From assembly GCA_004294195.1 (NCBI GenBank), contig REAQ01000193.1, forward strand, positions 1 to 7,235: a DNA stretch of 7,235 bases, in the 5' to 3' direction. The stretch comes from Sphingobacteriales bacterium. Lineage in GTDB: Bacteria > Bacteroidota > Bacteroidia > Chitinophagales > Chitinophagaceae. Below, piece by piece: positions 1-5,881 of this stretch. The notes beneath the pieces were generated by a model. It ran no database searches. It was not told where the DNA came from and worked only from the letters and a program-made list of their open reading frames with translations. Both the position numbers and the translations under genes were made by a program. Within the stretch, counting starts at the first letter, position 1, and each line of letters opens with the position of its first letter.

Positions 1-985
1 TTTCAAATTCCGCGATACGTATCTCCGTGATATCAAGGATACTGATCTTGCAAAAATCTGTGTATTGGTGATTGAACGGAACGATGTTTACGTAAGCGTA
101 GAATACCTCTTCATCGATATTCGCAAAATCCATGTTGCCATACCAGGGTGATGCCTTGGTTACTTCATTTGAATTCAGATTTTGGATAGATTCCAGCATT
201 TGGCTGCCGAGGATCATCTGAACGGGTTTGCGGATGAGTTGGGATTTGTTATCGTACCCAAATTGTATTACTGCCCTTGAGTTGCAATCGGTGATCATCA
301 GGTCATGCATGTTAACAATGAATACGGCATCAAGGGAGGTATCGTAAATGGTATTGGCCAGGTTTTTTTCCTCGAGGATTTTCTCCTCGTGTTTTTCAAT
401 GGTCCTGAGGATCAGATAAGAGAACAGGGTGGTTAGTAAAAGCGATAGAGACAGATTGGTGCTGAAAAGACTTGTATAAAGCGACAGCGGGATATGTTGA
501 AGGTCTTTGTTTTGATATGGGGCTATGATAAAGATAAAAGCCGTGGTCATTAGTGTGAGCACACCGGCCAGAATGAGCTCATTGATATTGTTCTTAACGT
601 CAATAATGAAGATGAGGGCCAGGATCAAGGGGAAGAACAAAAGGTATTGACCGGACCGAAAACCTTCCACATAGCTTAATCCAAACAGGTAGAGGTTGAT
701 GGTGACGATACCGAGAATCTTGGACCAGAGGTATTTACCGTCTTTGTTCAGGTAATACGCTGCAATCAGGGAAATAGTGCCCGCGAGATTCACGGAGGCG
801 CTGAACAACAACTCGTTAGCAACACTGAGTAAGAGATTAATGATGCTTACTACGAGACCAAAGGAGAGGAAAAGATTGAGCCTTACGATATGCTTTTCAG
901 ACTCAAGGGATGTGTTTTCGTTCACACCGCTCCTTAAAATAACTGTAGGAAGGGATACTATTTGATCAGTGATATTCGTTCTCAT
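1..985 (-). CDS. Membrane PAS-domain sensor, probable histidine kinase (C-terminus outside window)
   Basis: The reading frame opens with ATG at 985-983 and runs without a stop through 328 codons to the left edge, so the 3' part is missing. Seen: about six hydrophobic segments near residues 36-58, 62-80, 88-104, 113-129, 136-155 and 170-193. A charged, helical linker (EKHEEKILEEKNLANTIYD) then leads into a PAS domain from about 206. It carries the usual landmarks: SLDAVFIVN, then ITDCNSRAVIQFGY, and near the end FCKISILDITEIRIAEFE, the PAS 'DITE' ending. In this family such a linker and PAS normally precede HisKA and HATPase domains, sometimes with receiver domains; none is visible here, so 'kinase' is inferred. 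It is divergent to the Hpt/LytTR pair 60 bases away, which suggests it feeds that pair. A diguanylate cyclase or another output domain remains possible. No clear ribosome binding site precedes the ATG, as is common in Bacteroidota. Confidence 0.8.
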   Translation of the reverse strand, partial: MRTNITDQIVSLPTVILRSGVNENTSLESEKHIVRLNLFLSFGLVVSIINLLLSVANELLFSASVNLAGTISLIAAYYLNKDGKYLWSKILGIVTINLYLFGLSYVEGFRSGQYLLFFPLILALIFIIDVKNNINELILAGVLTLMTTAFIFIIAPYQNKDLQHIPLSLYTSLFSTNLSLSLLLTTLFSYLILRTIEKHEEKILEEKNLANTIYDTSLDAVFIVNMHDLMITDCNSRAVIQFGYDNKSQLIRKPVQMILGSQMLESIQNLNSNEVTKASPWYGNMDFANIDEEVFYAYVNIVPFNHQYTDFCKISILDITEIRIAEFE

Positions 986-1045
986 ATTCAAGCCCGTTGC
1001 GGAATGTATAGTGTAAACGACAACCTTAGCCTAAAATTGTAAGCC
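986..1045. other. Divergent intergenic spacer between sensor and Hpt genes
   Basis: This 60-base gap separates the divergent starts of the PAS sensor and the Hpt gene, so promoters for both should lie in or near it. I see no good match to the Bacteroidota -33 TTTG / -7 TAnnTTTG pattern in either direction. The closest is TAAAATTG at 1032-1039, but it sits only six bases before the Hpt ATG and would leave almost no leader. The true promoters may overlap the coding ends. Confidence 0.5.
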
Positions 1046-1447
1046 ATGAGCCACAATAATTTGCGATACATTTTTTCGGGTAGATTTGATACAGACTACC
1101 TGCAGGAACTGTATGACAACGACCTGGATACCATCATGGATATCTTTGAATCATCCGTTACAGCAATCACGGCAGAGGTGGGTCATGCGGTACATCATTA
1201 CCATAATGGCGATCTGGATTCTCTGCGAAGGGTATTTCATAAGATCAAGCCTTTGTTTGGATATGTAGGCTTGCCATCTTTACAGGAATATGTTCATGAT
1301 GTTGAGAGTAAATGTGCACATGTAAACAGTGTTGAACAGATCACTTCGGATTACGAAAGAATAATTGGTATAGTTTCTGATACAGTGAATGTGTTGACAC
1401 AGGAACTGGCGAGAATGAAAATGTACTCAAACCTGAAAGTCTCATGA
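1046..1447 (+). CDS. Free-standing Hpt (histidine phosphotransfer) domain protein
   Basis: This 133-residue protein is a single Hpt domain, the expected size for a stand-alone four-helix phosphotransfer protein. The core motif is LRRVFHKIKPLFGYVGLPSL at residues 60-79. His65 in HKIKP is the predicted phosphorylated residue, and the following Lys67 and the Gly-Leu pair near 72-75 are the usual Hpt context. The flanking sequence is helical and charged, with no signal peptide or membrane segment, so it should be cytoplasmic. Hpt proteins carry phosphate between a hybrid kinase receiver domain and a separate response regulator. Its stop overlaps the start of the LytTR regulator by four bases (ATGA at 1444-1447), so the two are very likely co-translated partners. 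The ATG at 1046 leaves a complete first helix; the only weak point is the lack of a clear ribosome binding site. Confidence 0.88.
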   Translation: MSHNNLRYIFSGRFDTDYLQELYDNDLDTIMDIFESSVTAITAEVGHAVHHYHNGDLDSLRRVFHKIKPLFGYVGLPSLQEYVHDVESKCAHVNSVEQITSDYERIIGIVSDTVNVLTQELARMKMYSNLKVS

Positions 1448-2130
1448 AGTTCACTAGCCTGATCGTAGAAGACCTTAAGCCTGCAGCGGACCATCTGTCT
1501 AAGCTGTGCGAACGCAGTGGCATGATAGAGCTGAAAGGCCATTACCTGAATGCAGAAGACGCACTAGAGTATCTTTCGGAGAACCTGGTTGACCTGATCT
1601 TCCTTGATGTGGAGATGCCGGGTAAGTCAGGGTTTGAAATGCTTGACCAATTGGCGTACCAACCACAGGTGATTCTGACTACTTCCAAAACGGAGTATGC
1701 GTATGATGCTTTTGAATATAAGGTTTGCGATTTCCTGAAGAAGCCGTTTACCTATCAGCGTTTTGTGGAGGCATTGCAGAAGGTAGAGGTCAGGAAGAAG
1801 CAGTCTGAAGGAGAAGAGAATGACCAGATCTTTATCAAAGTGAACGGGAAGCTGGTTCGGTTGAAATACGATGAGATCCTTTTTATGGAGAGCATGGGTG
1901 ACTACGTGAAATTTGTCACCGCTGAAAAGAAGTTTATCACGCACAATACAATGAAGAACCTGGAAGTAAAATTTACTGGCCAAAGTTTCCTCAAAGTACA
2001 TCGTTCATACATTGTAAACCTGGCAGCTATTGATGACATACAGGAGAATACCTTGTATATCAAAGGGAACCAGATACCTGTAAGCAAGGCCAATAGGTCT
2101 TCAGTGATGGAGCGTATCAATGTATTATAA
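1444..2130 (+). CDS. LytTR-family response regulator (REC + LytTR DNA-binding domain)
   Basis: A 228-residue two-domain transcription factor, the normal length for this family. The receiver domain covers about residues 3-115: acidic pair Glu9-Asp10, phospho-acceptor Asp55 in LIFLDVEMPGKSGFEML, conserved Thr79/Thr80, and Lys100-Pro101 in FLKKPF. The LytTR domain covers about 127-226, with IFIKVNGKLVRLKYDEILFMES, the signature SFLKVHRSYIVNLAAID at 181-197 and the ending IPVSKANRSS. LytTR domains bind direct repeats upstream of target promoters. Its start codon overlaps the Hpt stop, so it is probably the final acceptor of phosphate from that protein. In Bacteroidota LytTR regulators are more often paired with LytS-like (His_kinase-type) sensors, so pairing with an Hpt is less usual. 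Targets cannot be read from this window. All key receiver residues are intact, so it should be active. Confidence 0.95.
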   Translation: MKFTSLIVEDLKPAADHLSKLCERSGMIELKGHYLNAEDALEYLSENLVDLIFLDVEMPGKSGFEMLDQLAYQPQVILTTSKTEYAYDAFEYKVCDFLKKPFTYQRFVEALQKVEVRKKQSEGEENDQIFIKVNGKLVRLKYDEILFMESMGDYVKFVTAEKKFITHNTMKNLEVKFTGQSFLKVHRSYIVNLAAIDDIQENTLYIKGNQIPVSKANRSSVMERINVL

Positions 2131-2188
2131 TCAACTGCGGAAAGTTCCGCGCAACTCGTCGCTAATTCTTTATCATTCATCGAAAACA

Positions 2189-2220
2189 TTTGCACTACAA
2201 GATTCCAATGATCATCTTTG
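2189..2220 (+). promoter_or_regulatory. Weak candidate Bacteroidota-type promoter
   Basis: TTTG at 2189-2192 is followed after 20 bases by CATCTTTG at 2213-2220, which differs from the Bacteroidota -7 pattern TAnnTTTG at one base. The spacing fits the -33/-7 arrangement known for the primary sigma factor of this phylum. A transcript would start near 2226 and could end at the hairpin at 2356-2383, about 155 bases. Such matches arise by chance in AT-rich gaps, so this is only a candidate. Confidence 0.2.
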
Positions 2221-2233
2221 TTTGGTTGTAACG

Positions 2234-2308
2234 ATGAATGTTTCAACACTTTCCCTGATGGGAAATATGTGCCCGATTTTTAATCGTACCCTGAAACTGA
2301 AACTGTGA
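2234..2308 (+). CDS. Doubtful 24-residue ORF in the intergenic region
   Basis: ATG at 2234 opens a 24-codon frame ending in TGA, encoding MNVSTLSLMGNMCPIFNRT followed by the short tail LKLKL. It is listed only because it lies just downstream of the promoter-like match at 2189-2220 and upstream of the terminator at 2356-2383. There is no clear ribosome binding site, no recognisable domain and no membrane helix. The frame is also open upstream into the LytTR 3' end. Chance is the most likely explanation; a leader peptide is the alternative. Confidence 0.1.
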   Translation: MNVSTLSLMGNMCPIFNRTLKLKL

Positions 2309-2355
2309 TGAAGTAACCCTACGAAAACAACGCTCTGAGCAGTTTCAACACATTC

Positions 2356-2383
2356 AAAAAAGCCCCCTAGCCGGGGCTTTTTT
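2356..2383 (+). terminator. Intrinsic terminator downstream of Hpt-LytTR
   Basis: An 11-base stem pairs AAAAAAGCCCC (2356-2366) with GGGGCTTTTTT (2373-2383) around the six-base loop CTAGCC. The GC core followed by six T residues is a standard rho-independent terminator for rightward transcription. Because the stem also begins with six A residues it would work in the opposite direction too. It lies 226 bases after the LytTR stop and separates the signalling genes from the exported Asp-box protein gene. Confidence 0.88.
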
Positions 2384-2419
2384 AATGTGGCAATGTGGCA
2401 GTGCGGTTGTGCGGCAATG
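2384..2419. repeat. Degenerate 8-base tandem repeat after the terminator
   Basis: Directly after the terminator T-tract the sequence reads as four 8-base units, AATGTGGC, AATGTGGC, AGTGCGGT and TGTGCGGC, then a partial AATG. The first two are identical and the next two are diverged copies. The following bases to about 2530 continue in a low-complexity style (GGTGAAGGTG, then repeated GTTC words) with no clear unit. It looks like a decayed short tandem repeat, not a protein-coding stretch. Confidence 0.6.
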
Positions 2420-2555
2420 AAGGGTGAAGGTGTTGGGTGGCAGGCCCGCGTTCCCCTGGCTTAAATGCCCTAGTGTCCAATGGTTCAAATGTTCTATTGT
2501 CAAGTTCTCAACTTGTTGGCCAATTCATTACATTAGCGGTCCAACTACTCTGTTT

Positions 2556-5500
2556 ATGCGTCAATTCATTATGGCAATTCTGATGCTGGTCATGGCATGG
2601 CCGGCTGTAGCACAAAAGAAAAAGCAGGCTGCTGCGCAATCAAATCCTGTTGACCTGAGCATGCCGGACTCGGCAACCCTCAAGAAGGTAAAATACCGCC
2701 TGGTGGGTCCTTTCCGGGGTGGCAGGAGCGGCACGGCTGCTGGCAGTTACAAGAACAAGAACACCTTCTATTTTGGTGCCACGGGTGGCGGCGTCTGGAA
2801 AACCACCGATGCGGGCAGCAACTGGACCAATATTTCAGATAAGTACTTCGGGTCAACCATCGGTTCCGTAGCCGTGGCGCCATCGGATGAATCCATCATT
2901 TATGTGGGCGAAGGCGAGAATACCATGCGAGGTAATGTGAGTGAGGGACTTGGAGGCATGTGGCGTTCCGAAGACGGTGGAAAAACATGGAAGAACCTGG
3001 GCCTTAAGGAAGGTCGGCATATCATTCGCATCATCATCCATCCCAGAAATCCTGATGTGGTTTGGGTTGCTGTGGTGGGCCACCTGTTTGGACCCAACCC
3101 GGAAAGGGGTGTGTTTAAGACTACGGATGGTGGAAAGACCTGGAGAAAGGTATTGTATGTGAATGAACAGACTGGTGCTTCAGATCTCGTGATGGAGCCC
3201 GGAAATCCCAGTGTTTTTTATGCAGGTACCTGGAGAGTAATCCGCACGCCCTATAGCCTGGAGAGTGGTGGCGAAGGAAGCGGCCTTTGGAAGTCAACAG
3301 ACGGTGGTGAAACCTGGAAGAATATTTCTGCAAACAAGGGCATGCCGAAAGGCGTCTGGGGTATCGTTGGTGTGGCCGTGGCGCCCTCTAACACAGACAA
3401 AGTTTATGCGATCATGGAGAACGCCAACGGCGGTTTGTATACCAGCAACGATGGTGGTGAGTCATGGAGCCTGACCAACAGCGATAATAATATCCGCCAG
3501 CGTGCATGGTACTATACAAAAGTATTTGTGGATCCAAAGAATGAGAACCTCGTGTATTGCCCTAACGTGAATTTCATGGTGAGCAGGGATGGTGGACGCA
3601 ACTTTACAAGTTTACGTACCCCGCATGGTGATCACCACGATCTCTGGATAGATCCGGAAGACGGAAGACGCATGGTGGTTGCAGATGATGGTGGTGCACA
3701 GGTGAGTTTTGATGCAGGCATGAATTGGAGCACCTATGAAAACCAGCCCACTGCTCAGTTCTACAGGGTGAGCACAGACAATTCATTCCCTTACAGGATT
3801 CTTGGTGCACAACAGGATAACTCCACCGTTCGCATCAAATCAACGTCATATGGTAATGCCATCACTACGGATGATTGGGATGTTACGGCGGGCAGCGAGA
3901 GCGGATATGTGGTAGCCGATCCTTTGAATCCTGATATCGTTTATGGCGGTAACTACGGCGGATATTTATCGAGACTCGATCACCGCACCGGCGAGAACCG
4001 CGCTATTTCCGTATGGCCGGATAACCCGATGGGTGCTGGTGCTGATGTACAGAAGTATAGGTTCCAGTGGAACTTCCCCATCTTCTTCTCACCACACAAT
4101 CCTAAGCGATTGTACACAGCGGGCAATGCCCTTTTTGTGACGGAGAACGAAGGTGCAAGCTGGGAGCAGATCTCGCCCGATCTTACGACGAACGATAAGG
4201 CGAAGCAGGTTTCTTCCGGAGGACCCATTACAAAGGATAACACATCGGTAGAATACTACTGTACGATTTTCACAGCAGCAGAAAGTGTGTTGGAAAAAGA
4301 TCTGTTGTGGACAGGTAGTGATGATGGACTGGTGAATGTGAGCAGGGATGGCGGTAAGAATTGGGAGAATGTTACACCGAAAGACGCACCGAAGTGGGTG
4401 ATGTGGAACTGTATTGAAACCGATCCATTCACAAAAGGCAAAGCGTATATCATCGGTACAAGGTATAAGCTCGATGACTTTGCACCATACATCTATAAGA
4501 CCGAAGATTATGGTAAGACCTGGAAGTTGATCACAGCAGGTATTGATAAACTGCATTTCACCAGGGCTATGCGCGCAGATAAAAAACGACCCGGCCTACT
4601 CTATGCTGGTACCGAGTATGGTATGTATATCAGTTATAATGATGGTGCCAGCTGGAAGCCTTTCCAACTCAATCTTCCGGTTGTTCCTATTACGGATATG
4701 ACCATTAAAAATAATGACCTGATTTTGGCAACGCAGGGCCGTGCGTTCTGGGCCCTTGATGACTTGTCTGTATTGCAACAGTGGAAGCCTGAGATCGCTG
4801 GCAAATCACTGCATGTGTATAATGTGAATCCCGCTTACCGTATGATGGTAAGTCCTTTCGCCGCGTTTATGCCTGCGCAAAAAAATGCCGGTAGTAATCC
4901 TGCCAAAGGTGTGGTGGTTCAGTATTATGCACCCAATGCAACAGACAGCACCAAAGGAACGGTAACGGTCATGGATAAGGATAAGAAAACGATCAAAACC
5001 TATTCCACATCGTCCAAAGAAAATAAGCTAGATCTGAATAAAGGACTGAACCAGTTTGTGTGGGATCTCAGGTATCCCGAAGCGGAAAAAGCAGACGGGA
5101 TGATCTTGTGGAACGGCGTACCATCGCCCATTACAGCGCCTCCCGGCAACTATTATGCCCGTGTAAAAGTTGGAAACGATTCAGCAGAAGTTCCTTTTAC
5201 TGTTCTTGCGGATCCCAACTATAAAATCTCACAAGCAGATTACGATGCGCAATTTGCATTCCTGCAGCAGGTGCAGAATAAATACAATGAGGTTCAGCGT
5301 GGTGTAAAAGATATCCGCACGGTGCGTTCACAGATCAATGATTTTACGGCAAGGCAGGGAAAGGATATGCCGAAGGAAGTGAAGCAACAGGCCGACACTA
5401 TTTTATCTCAGTTAACGGCTATTGAGGAGAAATTTCACCAGACCAAGGCGAAAAGTGGCCAGGATGTGCTGAACTATCCTATTCGCCTGAACGACAAGCT

Positions 5501-5699
5501 GAGCGGCCTCTACGATGCGGCTAACAGCGGAAATATGGCGCCAAGCAAGCAGGTAAAAGATGTGTATGCAGACCTTTCAACGCAGGCAGATGGAGAACTT
5601 GCGAAACTTAAGCGGTTGATGGACAACGATGTAAAACAACTCAATCAATTGATCCGGGAAAAATCACTGCCTGTGATCGGTGTAAAAAGAGAGAACTGA
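2556..5699 (+). CDS. Exported Asp-box (BNR/sortilin-like) beta-propeller protein
   Basis: From the ATG at 2556 the product has 1047 residues and starts with a clean signal peptide (hydrophobic core ending WPAVA, then QKKK), so it is exported. Starting further upstream at GTG 2424 would add 44 residues translated from low-complexity DNA and bury the signal; ATG 2571 is a possible alternative. Eleven Asp-box motifs (S/T-x-D-x-G-x-x-W type) are seen near residues 82, 137, 188, 246, 296, 343, 384, 529, 596, 649 and 693. Between them lie HGDHHDLWIDP (357-367) and GAQQDN (417-422), features of the Bacteroidota VPS10/sortilin-like 'glycosyl hydrolase' family. The propeller part ends near 740. A beta-rich, Ig/FlgD-like segment follows (about 785-885, with LNQFVWDLRYPEA and APPGNYYARV), then a charged helical tail to the end. 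No type IX secretion C-terminal domain is visible. The enzymatic activity suggested by database names is unproven; protein or glycan binding is equally plausible. A strong terminator follows. Confidence 0.93.
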   Translation: MRQFIMAILMLVMAWPAVAQKKKQAAAQSNPVDLSMPDSATLKKVKYRLVGPFRGGRSGTAAGSYKNKNTFYFGATGGGVWKTTDAGSNWTNISDKYFGSTIGSVAVAPSDESIIYVGEGENTMRGNVSEGLGGMWRSEDGGKTWKNLGLKEGRHIIRIIIHPRNPDVVWVAVVGHLFGPNPERGVFKTTDGGKTWRKVLYVNEQTGASDLVMEPGNPSVFYAGTWRVIRTPYSLESGGEGSGLWKSTDGGETWKNISANKGMPKGVWGIVGVAVAPSNTDKVYAIMENANGGLYTSNDGGESWSLTNSDNNIRQRAWYYTKVFVDPKNENLVYCPNVNFMVSRDGGRNFTSLRTPHGDHHDLWIDPEDGRRMVVADDGGAQVSFDAGMNWSTYENQPTAQFYRVSTDNSFPYRILGAQQDNSTVRIKSTSYGNAITTDDWDVTAGSESGYVVADPLNPDIVYGGNYGGYLSRLDHRTGENRAISVWPDNPMGAGADVQKYRFQWNFPIFFSPHNPKRLYTAGNALFVTENEGASWEQISPDLTTNDKAKQVSSGGPITKDNTSVEYYCTIFTAAESVLEKDLLWTGSDDGLVNVSRDGGKNWENVTPKDAPKWVMWNCIETDPFTKGKAYIIGTRYKLDDFAPYIYKTEDYGKTWKLITAGIDKLHFTRAMRADKKRPGLLYAGTEYGMYISYNDGASWKPFQLNLPVVPITDMTIKNNDLILATQGRAFWALDDLSVLQQWKPEIAGKSLHVYNVNPAYRMMVSPFAAFMPAQKNAGSNPAKGVVVQYYAPNATDSTKGTVTVMDKDKKTIKTYSTSSKENKLDLNKGLNQFVWDLRYPEAEKADGMILWNGVPSPITAPPGNYYARVKVGNDSAEVPFTVLADPNYKISQADYDAQFAFLQQVQNKYNEVQRGVKDIRTVRSQINDFTARQGKDMPKEVKQQADTILSQLTAIEEKFHQTKAKSGQDVLNYPIRLNDKLSGLYDAANSGNMAPSKQVKDVYADLSTQADGELAKLKRLMDNDVKQLNQLIREKSLPVIGVKREN

Positions 5700-5723
5700 T
5701 AAATCAAAGTTTGGCACAATTTT

Positions 5724-5755
5724 AAAGGCTGAATGTATGTCATTCAGCCTTTTTT
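5724..5755 (+). terminator. Intrinsic terminator of the Asp-box protein gene
   Basis: A 12-base stem pairs AAAGGCTGAATG (5724-5735) with CATTCAGCCTTT (5741-5752) around the loop TATGT, and the T run continues to 5755. It lies 24 bases after the stop codon and is a classical rho-independent terminator for the rightward gene. On the other strand only three T residues follow the stem before AAAATT, so it would be a weak terminator for the convergent GH109-like gene. Confidence 0.93.
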
Positions 5756-5772
5756 CATTTAATCCATGTTTT

Positions 5773-5856
5773 ATGAAAAAAACAATTGCCGTTGATTTCG
5801 TTTTCTATGTAGCGATGATCTTGTTGTTTTACGTGTTCTTTATGTATGTCAGCTAA
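5773..5856 (+). CDS. Candidate 27-residue single-helix membrane peptide
   Basis: ATG at 5773 opens a 27-codon frame ending TAA. The peptide starts MKKTIAVD and continues as an almost unbroken hydrophobic, aromatic-rich helix (FVFYVAMILLFYVFFMYV) to the terminal Ser. This is the layout of a bacterial membrane micropeptide: two lysines at the cytoplasmic end, then one membrane span. It is not a family I recognise. It begins 17 bases after the T-tract of the upstream terminator, so it would depend on read-through or a promoter overlapping that hairpin; I see no good promoter or ribosome binding site. Its stop lies inside the palindrome shared with the convergent GH109-like gene. Random AT-rich DNA can also encode hydrophobic runs, because T-rich codons specify Phe, Leu, Val and Tyr, so this remains a candidate. 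Confidence 0.3.
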   Translation: MKKTIAVDFVFYVAMILLFYVFFMYVS

Positions 5857-5881
5857 TAGCTATTAGCTAGTAGCTATTAGC
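5851..5881. repeat. Palindrome plus direct repeat at a convergent gene end
   Basis: AGCTAATAGCTATTAGCT (5851-5868) is a perfect 18-base palindrome. It overlaps a direct repeat of TAGCTATTAGC at 5857-5867 and 5871-5881 with a 14-base period. The palindrome's left half gives the AGC TAA end of the small ORF, and its right half read on the other strand gives the AGC TAA end of the GH109-like gene. The tail residues LIATS of that protein are encoded by this repeat. No T-tract follows, so it is not a standard terminator. Confidence 0.75.

Larger units (their letters stand above)
2131..2355. other. Intergenic region after the LytTR gene, with small inverted repeats
   Basis: No convincing gene is present. 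Visible structures are: GCGGAA/TTCCGC (2137-2142 and 2145-2150) directly after the LytTR stop; TTTCCC/GGGAAA with a TGAT loop (2250-2265); two overlapping copies of TGAAACTG (2292-2299, 2298-2305) facing CAGTTTCA at 2340-2347; and a promoter-like match at 2189-2220. The region ends in the strong hairpin at 2356-2383. It may be simply a long 3' untranslated region of the Hpt-LytTR transcript, or it may hold a short separate transcript. Confidence 0.5.

Noticed and set aside
1032..1039. TAAAATTG as a -7 promoter element for the Hpt gene
   Set aside because: It lies six bases from the start codon, which would leave essentially no leader, and no TTTG at a suitable distance supports it.
2120..2308. 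62-codon frame beginning inside the LytTR 3' end
   Set aside because: It overlaps the end of the LytTR gene, has no recognisable domain and spans intergenic inverted repeats; only the internal 24-codon version is kept, with very low confidence.
2480..2509. Two GTTC words spaced 21 bases apart, resembling the spacing of LytTR binding sites
   Set aside because: The flanking bases fit the nine-base LytTR pattern poorly, and GTTC is repeated throughout this low-complexity stretch, so the spacing is likely chance.
2424..2555. In-frame upstream extension of the Asp-box protein from GTG 2424
   Set aside because: The 44 added residues are translated from low-complexity repeat-like DNA and would place the evident signal peptide in the interior; ATG 2556 gives a normal export signal.
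4089..4556. 155-codon leftward frame inside the Asp-box gene
   Set aside because: It is fully antisense to a conserved coding region, is Cys-rich and shows no domain.
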